Origin: Treponema sp. Marseille-Q4130
GTDB taxonomy: Bacteria; Spirochaetota; Spirochaetia; Treponematales; Treponemataceae
NCBI RefSeq assembly: GCF_014334325.1
Contig: NZ_JACSET010000008.1
Coordinates: forward strand, 62,001-126,000
DNA: 64,000 nucleotides
Direction: 5' to 3'
The translations under genes and the position numbers were made by a program. Positions 8,074 to 15,844 of this stretch are shown in pieces. Numbering within the stretch: the stretch's first letter is position 1; each line of letters starts with the position of its first letter. The notes beneath the pieces are model-generated. The model was not told the DNA's origin. It saw nothing but the letters and a program-made list of their open reading frames with translations, and searched no databases.

Positions 8074-9180
8074 TTATTCCTTGTCGTCCGGTAATACACG
8101 CAAACCTTTTTCATAAATATATACGGGTATTTCATCACCGACGTGATATATTCCGTTTTGCAAAAAAGCGGGGTCATTCATCGTAAGTGTGTTTTTACCG
8201 ATAGTGATTTCGTATTCCATTTTTTCACCGAAAAAAGTTGCACGTTCAACGAAACCTTTAAATGTTCCGGATTTATCGATATGCATAAATTCCGGACGTA
8301 TCATGACAATAACCGCATCTCCGACTTTTTCTCCACTATCGGAATTTTTCGCAATTTTTACGGCAACTCCCATCGTTTCGACGATGAGACAATTATTTTC
8401 AATTTTTCTGACAATACCGTTTGTAAAATTTGCTTTACCCATAAAATTCGCAACGAATGTATTTGACGGCCGAACGTAGATTTCTTCAGGCGTACCGATC
8501 TGTTCGATTTGCCCTTTGTTCATAATAACTACGCGATCAGAAATTGCCATCGCTTCAGCCTGATCATGTGTAACGTAAACACTGGTAATATTTAAACTCC
8601 GCTGAATTTTCCGAAGTTCTTCGCGCATATATTCTCGCATTTTAGCATCGAGATTTGAAAGCGGTTCGTCAAATAAGAGGATTTTCGGTTCTGTGACGAC
8701 CGCCCGCGCAAGTGCTACACGCTGCTGCTGTCCGCCCGAAAGTTGTTCGGGAATACGTTTTTGATATTCGGTAATGCGCATCATATCAAGAACCGCAGTT
8801 ACTTTTTCTCGTATGACAGCTGCAGGTAATTTTTTTATACGGAGCCCGTATGCAATATTTTCGTATACGCTCAGATGCGGAAAGAGAGCATAGCTTTGAA
8901 ACATCATGCCGACATTGCGCTTGTTGGGCGGCAGCGCTGTTACGTCGGTGTCACCGAATGTGATCGAACCTTCCGTCGGAAATGAAAATCCCGACAACAT
9001 GCGGAGAATCGTCGTTTTACCGCAGCCCGACGGACCGAGCAGCGTTACGAGCTCTCCGGGATGTATCTCAAGCGAGATATGATTGACGGCAAGCGTACTC
9101 GTTTTTTTATCAGCTTCCAAAAATACTTTTGATAAATTTTCTATTTTTACGCCGATCGGCACAATAGTTGTTTTATTCAT
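8074..9180 (-). CDS. ABC transporter ATP-binding protein (FbpC/AfuC type)
   Basis: ATPase subunit of a binding-protein-dependent importer at the inner membrane. 368 residues: Walker A GPSGCGKTT (49-57), Q-loop in MMFQSYALFPHL, signature LSGGQQQR, Walker B ILLFDEPLSNLD, H-loop YVTHDQAEA, then a C-terminal TOBE-like regulatory domain. It belongs to the Fe3+/spermidine/sugar-phosphate class. Its start overlaps the permease stop (TAATG), so the two are coupled. Substrate is discussed under the binding protein. Confidence 0.93.
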   Translation of the reverse strand: MNKTTIVPIGVKIENLSKVFLEADKKTSTLAVNHISLEIHPGELVTLLGPSGCGKTTILRMLSGFSFPTEGSITFGDTDVTALPPNKRNVGMMFQSYALFPHLSVYENIAYGLRIKKLPAAVIREKVTAVLDMMRITEYQKRIPEQLSGGQQQRVALARAVVTEPKILLFDEPLSNLDAKMREYMREELRKIQRSLNITSVYVTHDQAEAMAISDRVVIMNKGQIEQIGTPEEIYVRPSNTFVANFMGKANFTNGIVRKIENNCLIVETMGVAVKIAKNSDSGEKVGDAVIVMIRPEFMHIDKSGTFKGFVERATFFGEKMEYEITIGKNTLTMNDPAFLQNGIYHVGDEIPVYIYEKGLRVLPDDKE

Positions 9181-10874
9181 TATTTTTCACCTTTCCTTTT
9201 ACCGATATGATTTACCGTATATTGCATTCCCGCAAAAGCAACAAGCACAATACCCATCAAGACGACACAATATGCCGCGGCAGCGCCTAAGCGGCTGTTT
9301 TCCACTTCCGACATAATCATAACGGTAAGCAAATTCCAATATACGGAAACGAGAAATATGACGGCACTGATACTCGTCATTGAACGCACAAATGCATTTA
9401 CCATTGTCGTGTATATTGCCGATTTAATAAGCGGCAATGTAATGTGCCAAAATGTATATGTCGTACTTGCTCCTTGTACCGTGCTTGCTTCTTCGATGGA
9501 CGGATCGATTTGTCGCAATCCGTTCGTCCCGGCTTCTATACCGATCGACATATTTCTGAACATAAGTGCAAGAATCAATATGGTTGCCGTTCCCGTTAAT
9601 AAAAGCGGCGGTTTGTTAAAAGCTATGATATAGCCTATACCGAGTACGATTCCCGGAACTGCAAATGTAAGCATCGACGCAAATTCGATGAACCGCTTAC
9701 CGATAAAATTCTTTCGTATGACAAGATATGAAATTATCATACCGGTAAAGGCCGTGAGCGGAGTTGCGATCAATGCAAGGATAAATGAATCCTGTATATA
9801 ATTTTTACCTCGTGAAAACACAAATCGGTAATTGTTGAGACTTATCGTGTTATCGACTCCCCATGTTTTTACGAGAGAAATCCTTACGACGGTGCTGTAA
9901 AACAACAATACGATAAACGTTAAAAGCATACAAAATATAAAAAAAACGATATCGAGTCCGACTACACGCGGACGGTCGGTCGAATTTTGCGGCTTACCGG
10001 AAACGGTAATAAACGATTTTTTGTTTATCCAATACCGTTCGATAATAAACGCAATGACACTCGGCAATAAAATGGATATGGCGATAAGAGAACCGGTGCG
10101 CGTATCGTATAAGCCGTTTATTTGAAGATATGCTTCAGAGGAAAGTGTTGCATAATCGCCGCCGAGCAATTGCGGATTTCCGAAATCGCTTATCGACTTG
10201 ATAAAGACGAGTAAAAAGGAACTGAATATGGCAGGAATGCACAACGGAAACGTTACGGTAGAAAATACGCGCCATTTGGACGCGCCGAGACTTTCACCCG
10301 CATCTTCTACGGAACGGTTTATCGATTCCAATACACCTTTTATATTGAGATATGCAAGCGGAAAAAAAGCGAGACTTTGTACGACGACGAGTCCTTGCAA
10401 TCCGTACACATTGGCATTTTTTATGTGCAATAAATCTCTCGTTATAATGCCGATTTTGCCGAACAATAGAATCATTGCAAGCGACATAACGAACGGCGGT
10501 GCAATAATCGGCAAAATTGCCATTACGTTGAAAAATCTTTTACACGGCATATTTGTCCGCACGATACCGAATGCAAATATAAATCCGACAACGGTTGAAA
10601 TCGTCGCAGAAAGAATGCCGAGAAAAATGCTGTTTCGAAATGCACGCCAAAAATCGTTATTTGTAAATATCTTTATTAAAATCGACAGATCAAAAGAATT
10701 TCTATCCCATATAATTTTTTCAAAAATTTTGAGCAGCGGATAAACTGAAAAGAGGAATAGAAAAACGGCAACCGTAATTACAATAACGATAAGCATGGGT
10801 TGACGCAGAAGTGCACGACGTTCATTTTTCTTTTCTTTTGCCGTAAGCTCGGATATATCGCCTATTTGTGTCAT
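9180..10874 (-). CDS. ABC transporter permease, fused two-domain (FbpB/AfuB type)
   Basis: 564 residues with about twelve membrane segments arranged as two homologous permease halves. Each half has an EAA loop: EDAGESLGASKWRVF (about 190-204) and EEASTVQGASTTYTF in the second half. The fused form is characteristic of the FbpB/AfuB/CysTW-like group, so one polypeptide supplies the whole channel. It is separated from the binding-protein gene by a 57-base gap containing a hairpin that may lower its expression. Confidence 0.92.
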   Translation of the reverse strand: MTQIGDISELTAKEKKNERRALLRQPMLIVIVITVAVFLFLFSVYPLLKIFEKIIWDRNSFDLSILIKIFTNNDFWRAFRNSIFLGILSATISTVVGFIFAFGIVRTNMPCKRFFNVMAILPIIAPPFVMSLAMILLFGKIGIITRDLLHIKNANVYGLQGLVVVQSLAFFPLAYLNIKGVLESINRSVEDAGESLGASKWRVFSTVTFPLCIPAIFSSFLLVFIKSISDFGNPQLLGGDYATLSSEAYLQINGLYDTRTGSLIAISILLPSVIAFIIERYWINKKSFITVSGKPQNSTDRPRVVGLDIVFFIFCMLLTFIVLLFYSTVVRISLVKTWGVDNTISLNNYRFVFSRGKNYIQDSFILALIATPLTAFTGMIISYLVIRKNFIGKRFIEFASMLTFAVPGIVLGIGYIIAFNKPPLLLTGTATILILALMFRNMSIGIEAGTNGLRQIDPSIEEASTVQGASTTYTFWHITLPLIKSAIYTTMVNAFVRSMTSISAVIFLVSVYWNLLTVMIMSEVENSRLGAAAAYCVVLMGIVLVAFAGMQYTVNHIGKRKGEK

Positions 10875-10896
10875 TATAAAATCCTAAAAGAAAAGG

Positions 10897-10922
10897 CGGG
10901 CTATTCGATTTCGGATAGCCCG
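10897..10922 (-). promoter_or_regulatory. Intercistronic stem-loop between binding protein and permease
   Basis: CGGGCTAT pairs with ATAGCCCG, extended by three more pairs around an ATTT loop. On the minus strand it is followed by CCTTTTCTTTT. It could be a partial terminator or an mRNA-stabilising hairpin that keeps binding protein in excess over the membrane subunits. Confidence 0.6.
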
Positions 10923-10931
10923 TAAAAATTG

Positions 10932-11966
10932 TTATTTCAACACGTTGTCGGAAGAACGAACTTCGTTGACAAATCGTTGAATAAGTCTGCTTCTGTTTTC
11001 ACTTGCGAATTTTCGATCGACTTTAATGGTATTTAATTCTGCAAACGGTGTGGCGCCATTTGTAAGTGCGGCGTTTTTATTTACCGGCAAACGGTTGAAT
11101 GTATTGCCGAAAAGCTCTTGCCCTTTTTTACCGATTGCCCATTCGATAAAACGTTTTGCATTTTCGGCATCGGCACTGGGGCCGTTCTTGATAAGACCGA
11201 GACCGGTAATTTCATAGGGCGAGCCTTCTTTTGGATATGTTATCAACAAAGAATAACCGCTGTTGATTGTGTTAATCGCATCGCTCGACCAGCATAGACC
11301 TACACCGGCTTCGCCGAGTCCCGCCATTCGTGCCGGTGCGGCACCGCCCTTTGTATACTGTACGATGCTTTTGTCGAGCTTTTTCATATATGCAAGCGCT
11401 TGATTTTCACCCATGAGCGAAACAAGACCGCTCAGCCATGCATAGGCTACGCCCGATGTACCGGGATGTGCAACGCTGACATTTCCTTTGAATTCAGGTT
11501 TAAGCAAATCGTCCCAGCTTTTCGGAAGAACGATATTATTTTCCTTTACCCATTTTTCATTGCTTGCGAAACAGAGGACTGAAATAGAGTGTGCAATCCA
11601 AGAGCCGTTCGGATCCTGCAGTTCTTTCGGGAGCTCTTGGATATTTGACGGCGTAAACGATTCTATAAGTCCTTCTTTTGCTGCCGCTGCAATAGTATCG
11701 ATCGACATTTGTACCAGATTGACTCGAGGATTCTCTTTTTCCGCTTGCATACGCGTAAATACTTCGCCAGCACTTAAGCGAACAAAGTGTACTTGAATGC
11801 CCGTATCTTTTGTAAATTCGTCAAATAAAAATTTTACTTCGTCTTCTTGATACGCCATATATGCGCTGAACGAATTCGACTTTCCGTTTTTGTCCGATAA
11901 ACCTTCGGCGGCCACCGTACTTACAAGGCATACGGCTACGGCAAATACGATCCTTAGTTTTTTCAT
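10932..11966 (-). CDS. ABC transporter substrate-binding protein (iron/sugar-phosphate class)
   Basis: Periplasmic solute-binding protein of 344 residues with a signal peptide (MKKLRIVFAVAVCL, cleavage expected after about AVAA at 17-20). It resembles the AfuA/FbpA/FutA group of two-lobed binding proteins (GTSGVAYAWLSG, EAGVGLCWSSDA, AENAKRFIEWAIGKKGQ). Members bind ferric iron, phosphonates or hexose phosphates; AfuA is known for sugar phosphates. Strong RBS AGGAGG precedes ATG 11966. A perfect LacI-type palindrome lies 31 bases upstream, which favours a carbohydrate-type ligand over iron. This is an inference from regulation, not from binding residues. Confidence 0.88.
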   Translation of the reverse strand: MKKLRIVFAVAVCLVSTVAAEGLSDKNGKSNSFSAYMAYQEDEVKFLFDEFTKDTGIQVHFVRLSAGEVFTRMQAEKENPRVNLVQMSIDTIAAAAKEGLIESFTPSNIQELPKELQDPNGSWIAHSISVLCFASNEKWVKENNIVLPKSWDDLLKPEFKGNVSVAHPGTSGVAYAWLSGLVSLMGENQALAYMKKLDKSIVQYTKGGAAPARMAGLGEAGVGLCWSSDAINTINSGYSLLITYPKEGSPYEITGLGLIKNGPSADAENAKRFIEWAIGKKGQELFGNTFNRLPVNKNAALTNGATPFAELNTIKVDRKFASENRSRLIQRFVNEVRSSDNVLK

Positions 11967-11997
11967 TGTTTTCCTCCTGACATAGATAAACTATTTT

Positions 11998-12011
11998 CGG
12001 GAACGTTCCCG
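11998..12011 (-). promoter_or_regulatory. LacI-family operator, perfect 14-base palindrome
   Basis: CGGGAACGTTCCCG is fully palindromic with the central CG typical of LacI/PurR/CcpA-type operators. It lies between the lacI-type stop codon (12016) and the binding-protein start (11966). A second, 11-of-14 match overlaps the start of the lacI-type gene itself. Confidence 0.8.
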
Positions 12012-12015
12012 ATTT

Positions 12016-13068
12016 TTATGCAAAAATTATTTTTCGGGCAGCGGTTGTCTTTCGTATATACAACCTTGTCGGTACACAAATGCTTTTCGGTTTTTTATTT
12101 TTCCCCTCAATCATTTCGAGCATAAGGTTGCCTGCTCTGTCACCGATTTCTTCAATCTGTTGGTGCACCGTCGTCAATTGAATACAAAATAATTGACTTG
12201 TGTCTCTGTCGTCATAACCCATAATAGAAATATCTTCAGGAACGCGGATACCGTTTTCTCTAAGATACTGCATTGCGCCTATTGCAAGCTGATCATCGCC
12301 GGCAAAGAATGCAGTAACGGAAGGATTTATATCAAGCAGTTTTTTTGATGACGCATAACCTACTTGAATACGAACCATCGGATCTTGATACGAATCATTC
12401 GATACAATGATCTTTTCCAGATTATGTTTTTTTATACTTTTTTCGTATGCTGCGGTGCGCTCAAGTCCGACAAGCGTTTCAAATCCGATATAACCGATTT
12501 TTGTGTGTCCGAGCGAAATAAGATAGTTTATCCCCTGCTCGATGCCTTCAAAATGATCCGAATCGACATAGGGTATGATACCGGCAAGCGATTTCGGTGT
12601 TTTCCGCCTGAGTGATATAATCGGTATCGTCATTGAGCGCAGCTTTTCGCAGAATTCTTTATTCCAATCATCGGGTGTAATAAAAATACCCTCGTAACGA
12701 TATTCTTCTGCATGCCGTAAGAAGTTGAAGATTCGCTCCATATCGCGCTGCACGTTGATATAAATTATCGAATAACCGGACTGTTCAAGACGTTTTTCCG
12801 CAGCGATGGCCATTTTCGGAAAAAATCCGTCCGATATATCGGGAATCATAAAACCGATGGTTTTCGTTGTATCGGAAACGAGATTTTTTGCAATACGATT
12901 GATGGTATAATGCATCTCTTTTGCCGTACGCCTGACAAGCATTTTTGTTTTTGTGCTTACCCCCTCGCTGTCGGTAAGAGCTCGTGATACGGTTGATTTT
13001 GAGAGATGCAGTTTTTCGCCGATATCTATAATCGTCGTACCTGATTTTTTTTTCGGGAACGTTTGCAT
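12016..13068 (-). CDS. LacI-family transcriptional regulator
   Basis: 350 residues: N-terminal helix-turn-helix (about 12-35, with IGEKLHLSKSTVSRAL) and hinge, then a periplasmic-binding-protein-like ligand domain (GYIGFETLVG, FFAGDDQLAIGAMQYL, IMGYDDRDTSQL, TTVHQQIEEIG). Lies directly upstream of the transporter operon, which it almost certainly represses. The gene has no RBS. TTGACA-17-GATAAT is followed by six bases and ATG, so the transcript should start at the A of ATG, and codons 1-5 contain an operator copy. This predicts tight autorepression. Confidence 0.93.
   Translation of the reverse strand: MQTFPKKKSGTTIIDIGEKLHLSKSTVSRALTDSEGVSTKTKMLVRRTAKEMHYTINRIAKNLVSDTTKTIGFMIPDISDGFFPKMAIAAEKRLEQSGYSIIYINVQRDMERIFNFLRHAEEYRYEGIFITPDDWNKEFCEKLRSMTIPIISLRRKTPKSLAGIIPYVDSDHFEGIEQGINYLISLGHTKIGYIGFETLVGLERTAAYEKSIKKHNLEKIIVSNDSYQDPMVRIQVGYASSKKLLDINPSVTAFFAGDDQLAIGAMQYLRENGIRVPEDISIMGYDDRDTSQLFCIQLTTVHQQIEEIGDRAGNLMLEMIEGKNKKPKSICVPTRLYIRKTTAARKIIFA
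13054..13067 (-). promoter_or_regulatory. Autoregulatory LacI operator inside the first codons
   Basis: Minus-strand TGCAAACGTTCCCG matches CGGGAACGTTCCCG at 11 of 14 positions. It covers part of the start codon and codons 2-5 of the regulator (CAA ACG TTC CCG), at about +2 to +15 of the predicted transcript. Confidence 0.6.
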
Positions 13069-13074
13069 TAATTT

Positions 13075-13103
13075 ATTATCACCCCGTTTTTACACTTTGT
13101 CAA
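13075..13103 (-). promoter_or_regulatory. Leaderless promoter of the lacI-type gene
   Basis: Minus strand: TTGACA (13098-13103), 17 bases, GATAAT (13075-13080), six bases AAATTA, then ATG 13068. A consensus -35 with ideal spacing; the predicted start is the A of the start codon. Confidence 0.75.
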
Positions 13104-13133
13104 ATATTTTTTATCGAATCTTTTCTCAAACCG

Positions 13134-13163
13134 CTGAAAAAATCCCCGCTTTTCGCCTATAAT
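13134..13163 (+). promoter_or_regulatory. Leaderless promoter of the NlpC/P60 gene
   Basis: CTGAAA (13134-13139), 18 bases, TATAAT (13158-13163), six bases AGAAGT, then ATG 13170. An AAGGAG-like sequence lies after the ATG, 13 bases before an in-frame ATG at 13203, so a shorter start cannot be excluded. Confidence 0.55.
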
Positions 13164-13169
13164 AGAAGT

Positions 13170-14363
13170 ATGGGAATTTTACGAAGGAGTCTGTACGTCG
13201 GCATGGTTTTGCTTGTGCTCTGCTCGGCGGCATACGCCGCATCGAAAACGGAAACGGCTCAGGCGAAACGCGAAGCTCTTATCGCGGAAGCAAAAAAATA
13301 TATCGGCTCTCCGTATGTTAACGGCGCGACCGGTCCGGAATCGTTCGATTGTTCCGGCTTTATCTATTTTATCGCGCGAAAATCGGCAAAGGTGCAGCTT
13401 CCGCGGAGTTCCCATGCCATATATCGATTTGTCGAGCATATTTCGGACGATGAAATCGAAGCGGGCGATTTGCTGTTTTTTTCGGCATCTTCGTCGGGGC
13501 GCATAACGCATGTCGGTCTGTACATCGGCGGTGATAAAATGATCCACGCGGCGAGCGACGGTCCGAAAACGGGCGTTATCGTTTCGTCGTGGAACGAGCG
13601 ATATTGGAAGACGCATTACGTCGGCGCGGGGCGTTTTATTTCTTCGGCAAAAGGAGCGGCCGGCGCGGCTTCGGACAACTCCGATAAACAAAAATCCGAT
13701 GCGCCTTCTTCCGGTAAAGATCGCGATAACAAAGCAAAGGGCACTGCGCCATCCGATAAAAACGGAACCGATAAGGGTACGCCGTCAAAGCCTTCGCATA
13801 AAGGTACGTCAAAAATCGATACTGCGAAAAAAAAGAACGGCGGCGATTCCGGTGCATTTATCGATAATTTTTACTGCAGTTTTTCGGCGGCAATCGATTG
13901 GTCGTTTTTTAAGGATAATGCTTTTGACGCGAATTTCCGCGGCGCTTGTACCGAAGCGGACGTAACGATCCCGAAATGGCCGCTTTGTCCGGGAGTCGGA
14001 ACGATGATTCGGGGGTACGAAGGAGGTGCGGTTTTCGTTCCGCTTATGCTCGTGCTGTCGCCGGTCGATTCTGTCCGTATATATGCGGGTCCTGCCGTCG
14101 CACTCGGTGCTCCGACGTTTTCAGGCGAACGCATGAGCGTATCTTCTTTTCCCGGCGTTTTCGGTATATCTTTTTGTACGCCGCCGCTCGATGCGGGCAG
14201 CGTATCGATTCGTTTTACACAAGATATCTCGTATACCGTTTTTAAAAAACGCGACGGCTCAATGCCTTCCTTTGGCGATGCGTTTTGCACGGGCTTTGCA
14301 CTTGTGACGGGCATACGTGTGAGCCTTCCGATGCGCGCTTTCGGCGGCAAGCGCGGTACATGA
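13170..14363 (+). CDS. NlpC/P60 cell-wall peptidase fused to a C-terminal barrel-like domain
   Basis: 397 residues in four parts. The signal peptide runs to about residue 24 (MGILRRSLYV...AYA). The NlpC/P60 domain covers about 35-156 with Cys61 (FDCSGF), His114 (ITHVGLYIG) and His126 (MIHAAS), the expected catalytic triad for cutting peptidoglycan stem peptides. A Ser/Lys/Gly/Asp-rich flexible linker (about 158-225) follows. A C-terminal region (about 228-397) of alternating hydrophobic strands (GGAVFVPLMLVL, VRIYAGPAVALG, SVSIRFTQDISYTV) resembles an outer-membrane barrel. The last domain is unrecognised. A role in anchoring or remodelling peptidoglycan at the outer membrane is inferred. Confidence 0.82.
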   Translation: MGILRRSLYVGMVLLVLCSAAYAASKTETAQAKREALIAEAKKYIGSPYVNGATGPESFDCSGFIYFIARKSAKVQLPRSSHAIYRFVEHISDDEIEAGDLLFFSASSSGRITHVGLYIGGDKMIHAASDGPKTGVIVSSWNERYWKTHYVGAGRFISSAKGAAGAASDNSDKQKSDAPSSGKDRDNKAKGTAPSDKNGTDKGTPSKPSHKGTSKIDTAKKKNGGDSGAFIDNFYCSFSAAIDWSFFKDNAFDANFRGACTEADVTIPKWPLCPGVGTMIRGYEGGAVFVPLMLVLSPVDSVRIYAGPAVALGAPTFSGERMSVSSFPGVFGISFCTPPLDAGSVSIRFTQDISYTVFKKRDGSMPSFGDAFCTGFALVTGIRVSLPMRAFGGKRGT

Positions 14364-14402
14364 CACGTTTTCAAAATAATTTTTCAAATTTTTTCAAACC
14401 GA

Positions 14403-14431
14403 TAGACGCGGAATTGTGAAATAATTATAAT
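14403..14431 (+). promoter_or_regulatory. Leaderless promoter of the ClC gene
   Basis: TAGACG (14403-14408), 17 bases, TATAAT (14426-14431), eight bases, ATG 14440. No RBS is present between the box and the start. Confidence 0.6.
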
Positions 14432-14439
14432 CGTATGTT

Positions 14440-15666
14440 ATGCGCACGTTTTCTATATGGTGGTATCGAATTTTATCCGCGCTCAAAATAGGCGCGCTGT
14501 CCTGCGCAGTCGGCGTGTGTTCCGGTGCCGTGTGCGCGGTATTCGGACGAGGCTTATTATTAATTAATAATTTTCGCGACGCACATCAAATATTTTTAAT
14601 TCCGCTTTTGCCGCTGCTCGGGCTTTGTATCGTGTTCGTATACGACAAGTGGGGCGGCGGCGCTGAAGAGGGTATGAACCTCGTGTTCGCCGCTGAGTTC
14701 GACGACGGACGGACGATTCCGTTCCGCATGGTGCCGCTTGCCGTCGGTGCAACGTGGCTCGGACACGTCGGAGGGGCGAGTGTAGGGCGCGAAGGGGTCG
14801 CCTGCCAAATCGGAGCAGTGATCGGATATACCGTCGGAAAGCTCGTAAAAAACAAACGCCTCGCGCAGACTTTTATCATTGCGGGGATGGCCGGCGGTTT
14901 TGCGGGTTTGTTCCGTACGCCCTTCGCTGCGGTGTGCTTTGCGCTCGAAGTGATGATCACGGGGCGTCTCTTTTATTATGCGCTCGTGCCGACGATTATC
15001 GCTGCGGGGAGTGCGTCGTCCGTTTCGGGGCTCTTCGGCGTTACGCACGAATATTCACCGCTTCCCGATATGGGCGGCGCAGCGGCGTTTACGCTGCCCT
15101 TTATCGCAAAGCTCACGGCGCTCGCCCTGCTCTTTTGCGCCGCGGGGCAGCTTTTTGCGCATCTTTTAAAATATTGCCACAGTCATTTTCAATCTTGGCT
15201 GCCGAATAAATACAAGCGGGTTTTTATCGTCGGCGCGGTTTTGAGCTTGCTGCTTTTTGTCGCCCATCGCGGAAGATACGCGGGTTTGAGTTTTTCAATA
15301 ACCGATGCGATTTTTGCAGGCGGAAACGTGTTTGCGTACGACTGGATTTTAAAATTGCTGTTTACCGTTGTCTGCCTTTCTGCCGGTTTTCAAGGCGGAG
15401 AGCTTACGCCGCTTTTTATCATCGGTTCGGCTTTCGGCTATATCGCTGCCCCTCTTTTCGGCTTGCCCCCGCTTTTGGGTGCGGCGCTCGGCCACGGCGC
15501 GGTGTTCGGCAGTGCGACGAATACGCTCCTTGCGCCGATCGCGATCACGGGCGCGGTTTTCGGTTTTCAATATATGCCGCTCTTCGCGCTCGTGTGCGCC
15601 GTAGCGTTTTACTGCAACGGAAATCACAGTATCTACCGCTTGCAGCGCGCGGCAACCCGCTGGTAG
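14440..15666 (+). CDS. ClC-family chloride channel or chloride/fluoride antiporter
   Basis: Integral membrane protein of 408 residues with about ten hydrophobic segments. ClC signatures are present: GHVGGASVGREGVACQIGA (pore loop, matching the GxEGP region with Val for Pro), GGFAGLFRTPFAAVCFALE, and the late pore region FQGGELTPLFIIGSAFG. The ion-selectivity motifs are too diverged to separate chloride from fluoride transport. There is no cytoplasmic CBS domain. It stands alone between nlpC-like and convergent ettA. The 178-base gap to ettA shows no clear gene. Confidence 0.88.
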   Translation: MRTFSIWWYRILSALKIGALSCAVGVCSGAVCAVFGRGLLLINNFRDAHQIFLIPLLPLLGLCIVFVYDKWGGGAEEGMNLVFAAEFDDGRTIPFRMVPLAVGATWLGHVGGASVGREGVACQIGAVIGYTVGKLVKNKRLAQTFIIAGMAGGFAGLFRTPFAAVCFALEVMITGRLFYYALVPTIIAAGSASSVSGLFGVTHEYSPLPDMGGAAAFTLPFIAKLTALALLFCAAGQLFAHLLKYCHSHFQSWLPNKYKRVFIVGAVLSLLLFVAHRGRYAGLSFSITDAIFAGGNVFAYDWILKLLFTVVCLSAGFQGGELTPLFIIGSAFGYIAAPLFGLPPLLGAALGHGAVFGSATNTLLAPIAITGAVFGFQYMPLFALVCAVAFYCNGNHSIYRLQRAATRW

Positions 15667-15844
15667 ACGCGGACTGCGAGCCGCCTTTCGTTGTCGGGCA
15701 GCTTTCGCGCGTACCGTTTGCCGCCATCGCTTGCTCCGACCGAGCACTGCAGCCGCCGCGGAAACCGTCCGCTTTGCCGACGGCGTACTTTCTGCGGATT
15801 GTGCACTGCTCGTTTCTTCCGCAGCTTCCGCACAACAACCCGCG

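Noticed and set aside
14561-14576. TTAATTAATAATT repeat inside the ClC gene
   Set aside because: It encodes normal residues (LLLINNF) in frame; taken as coincidence with the AT-rich intergenic words.
15667-15844. Possible small gene between ClC and ettA
   Set aside because: Open frames here extend antisense into both neighbours and have no start with RBS or recognisable protein.
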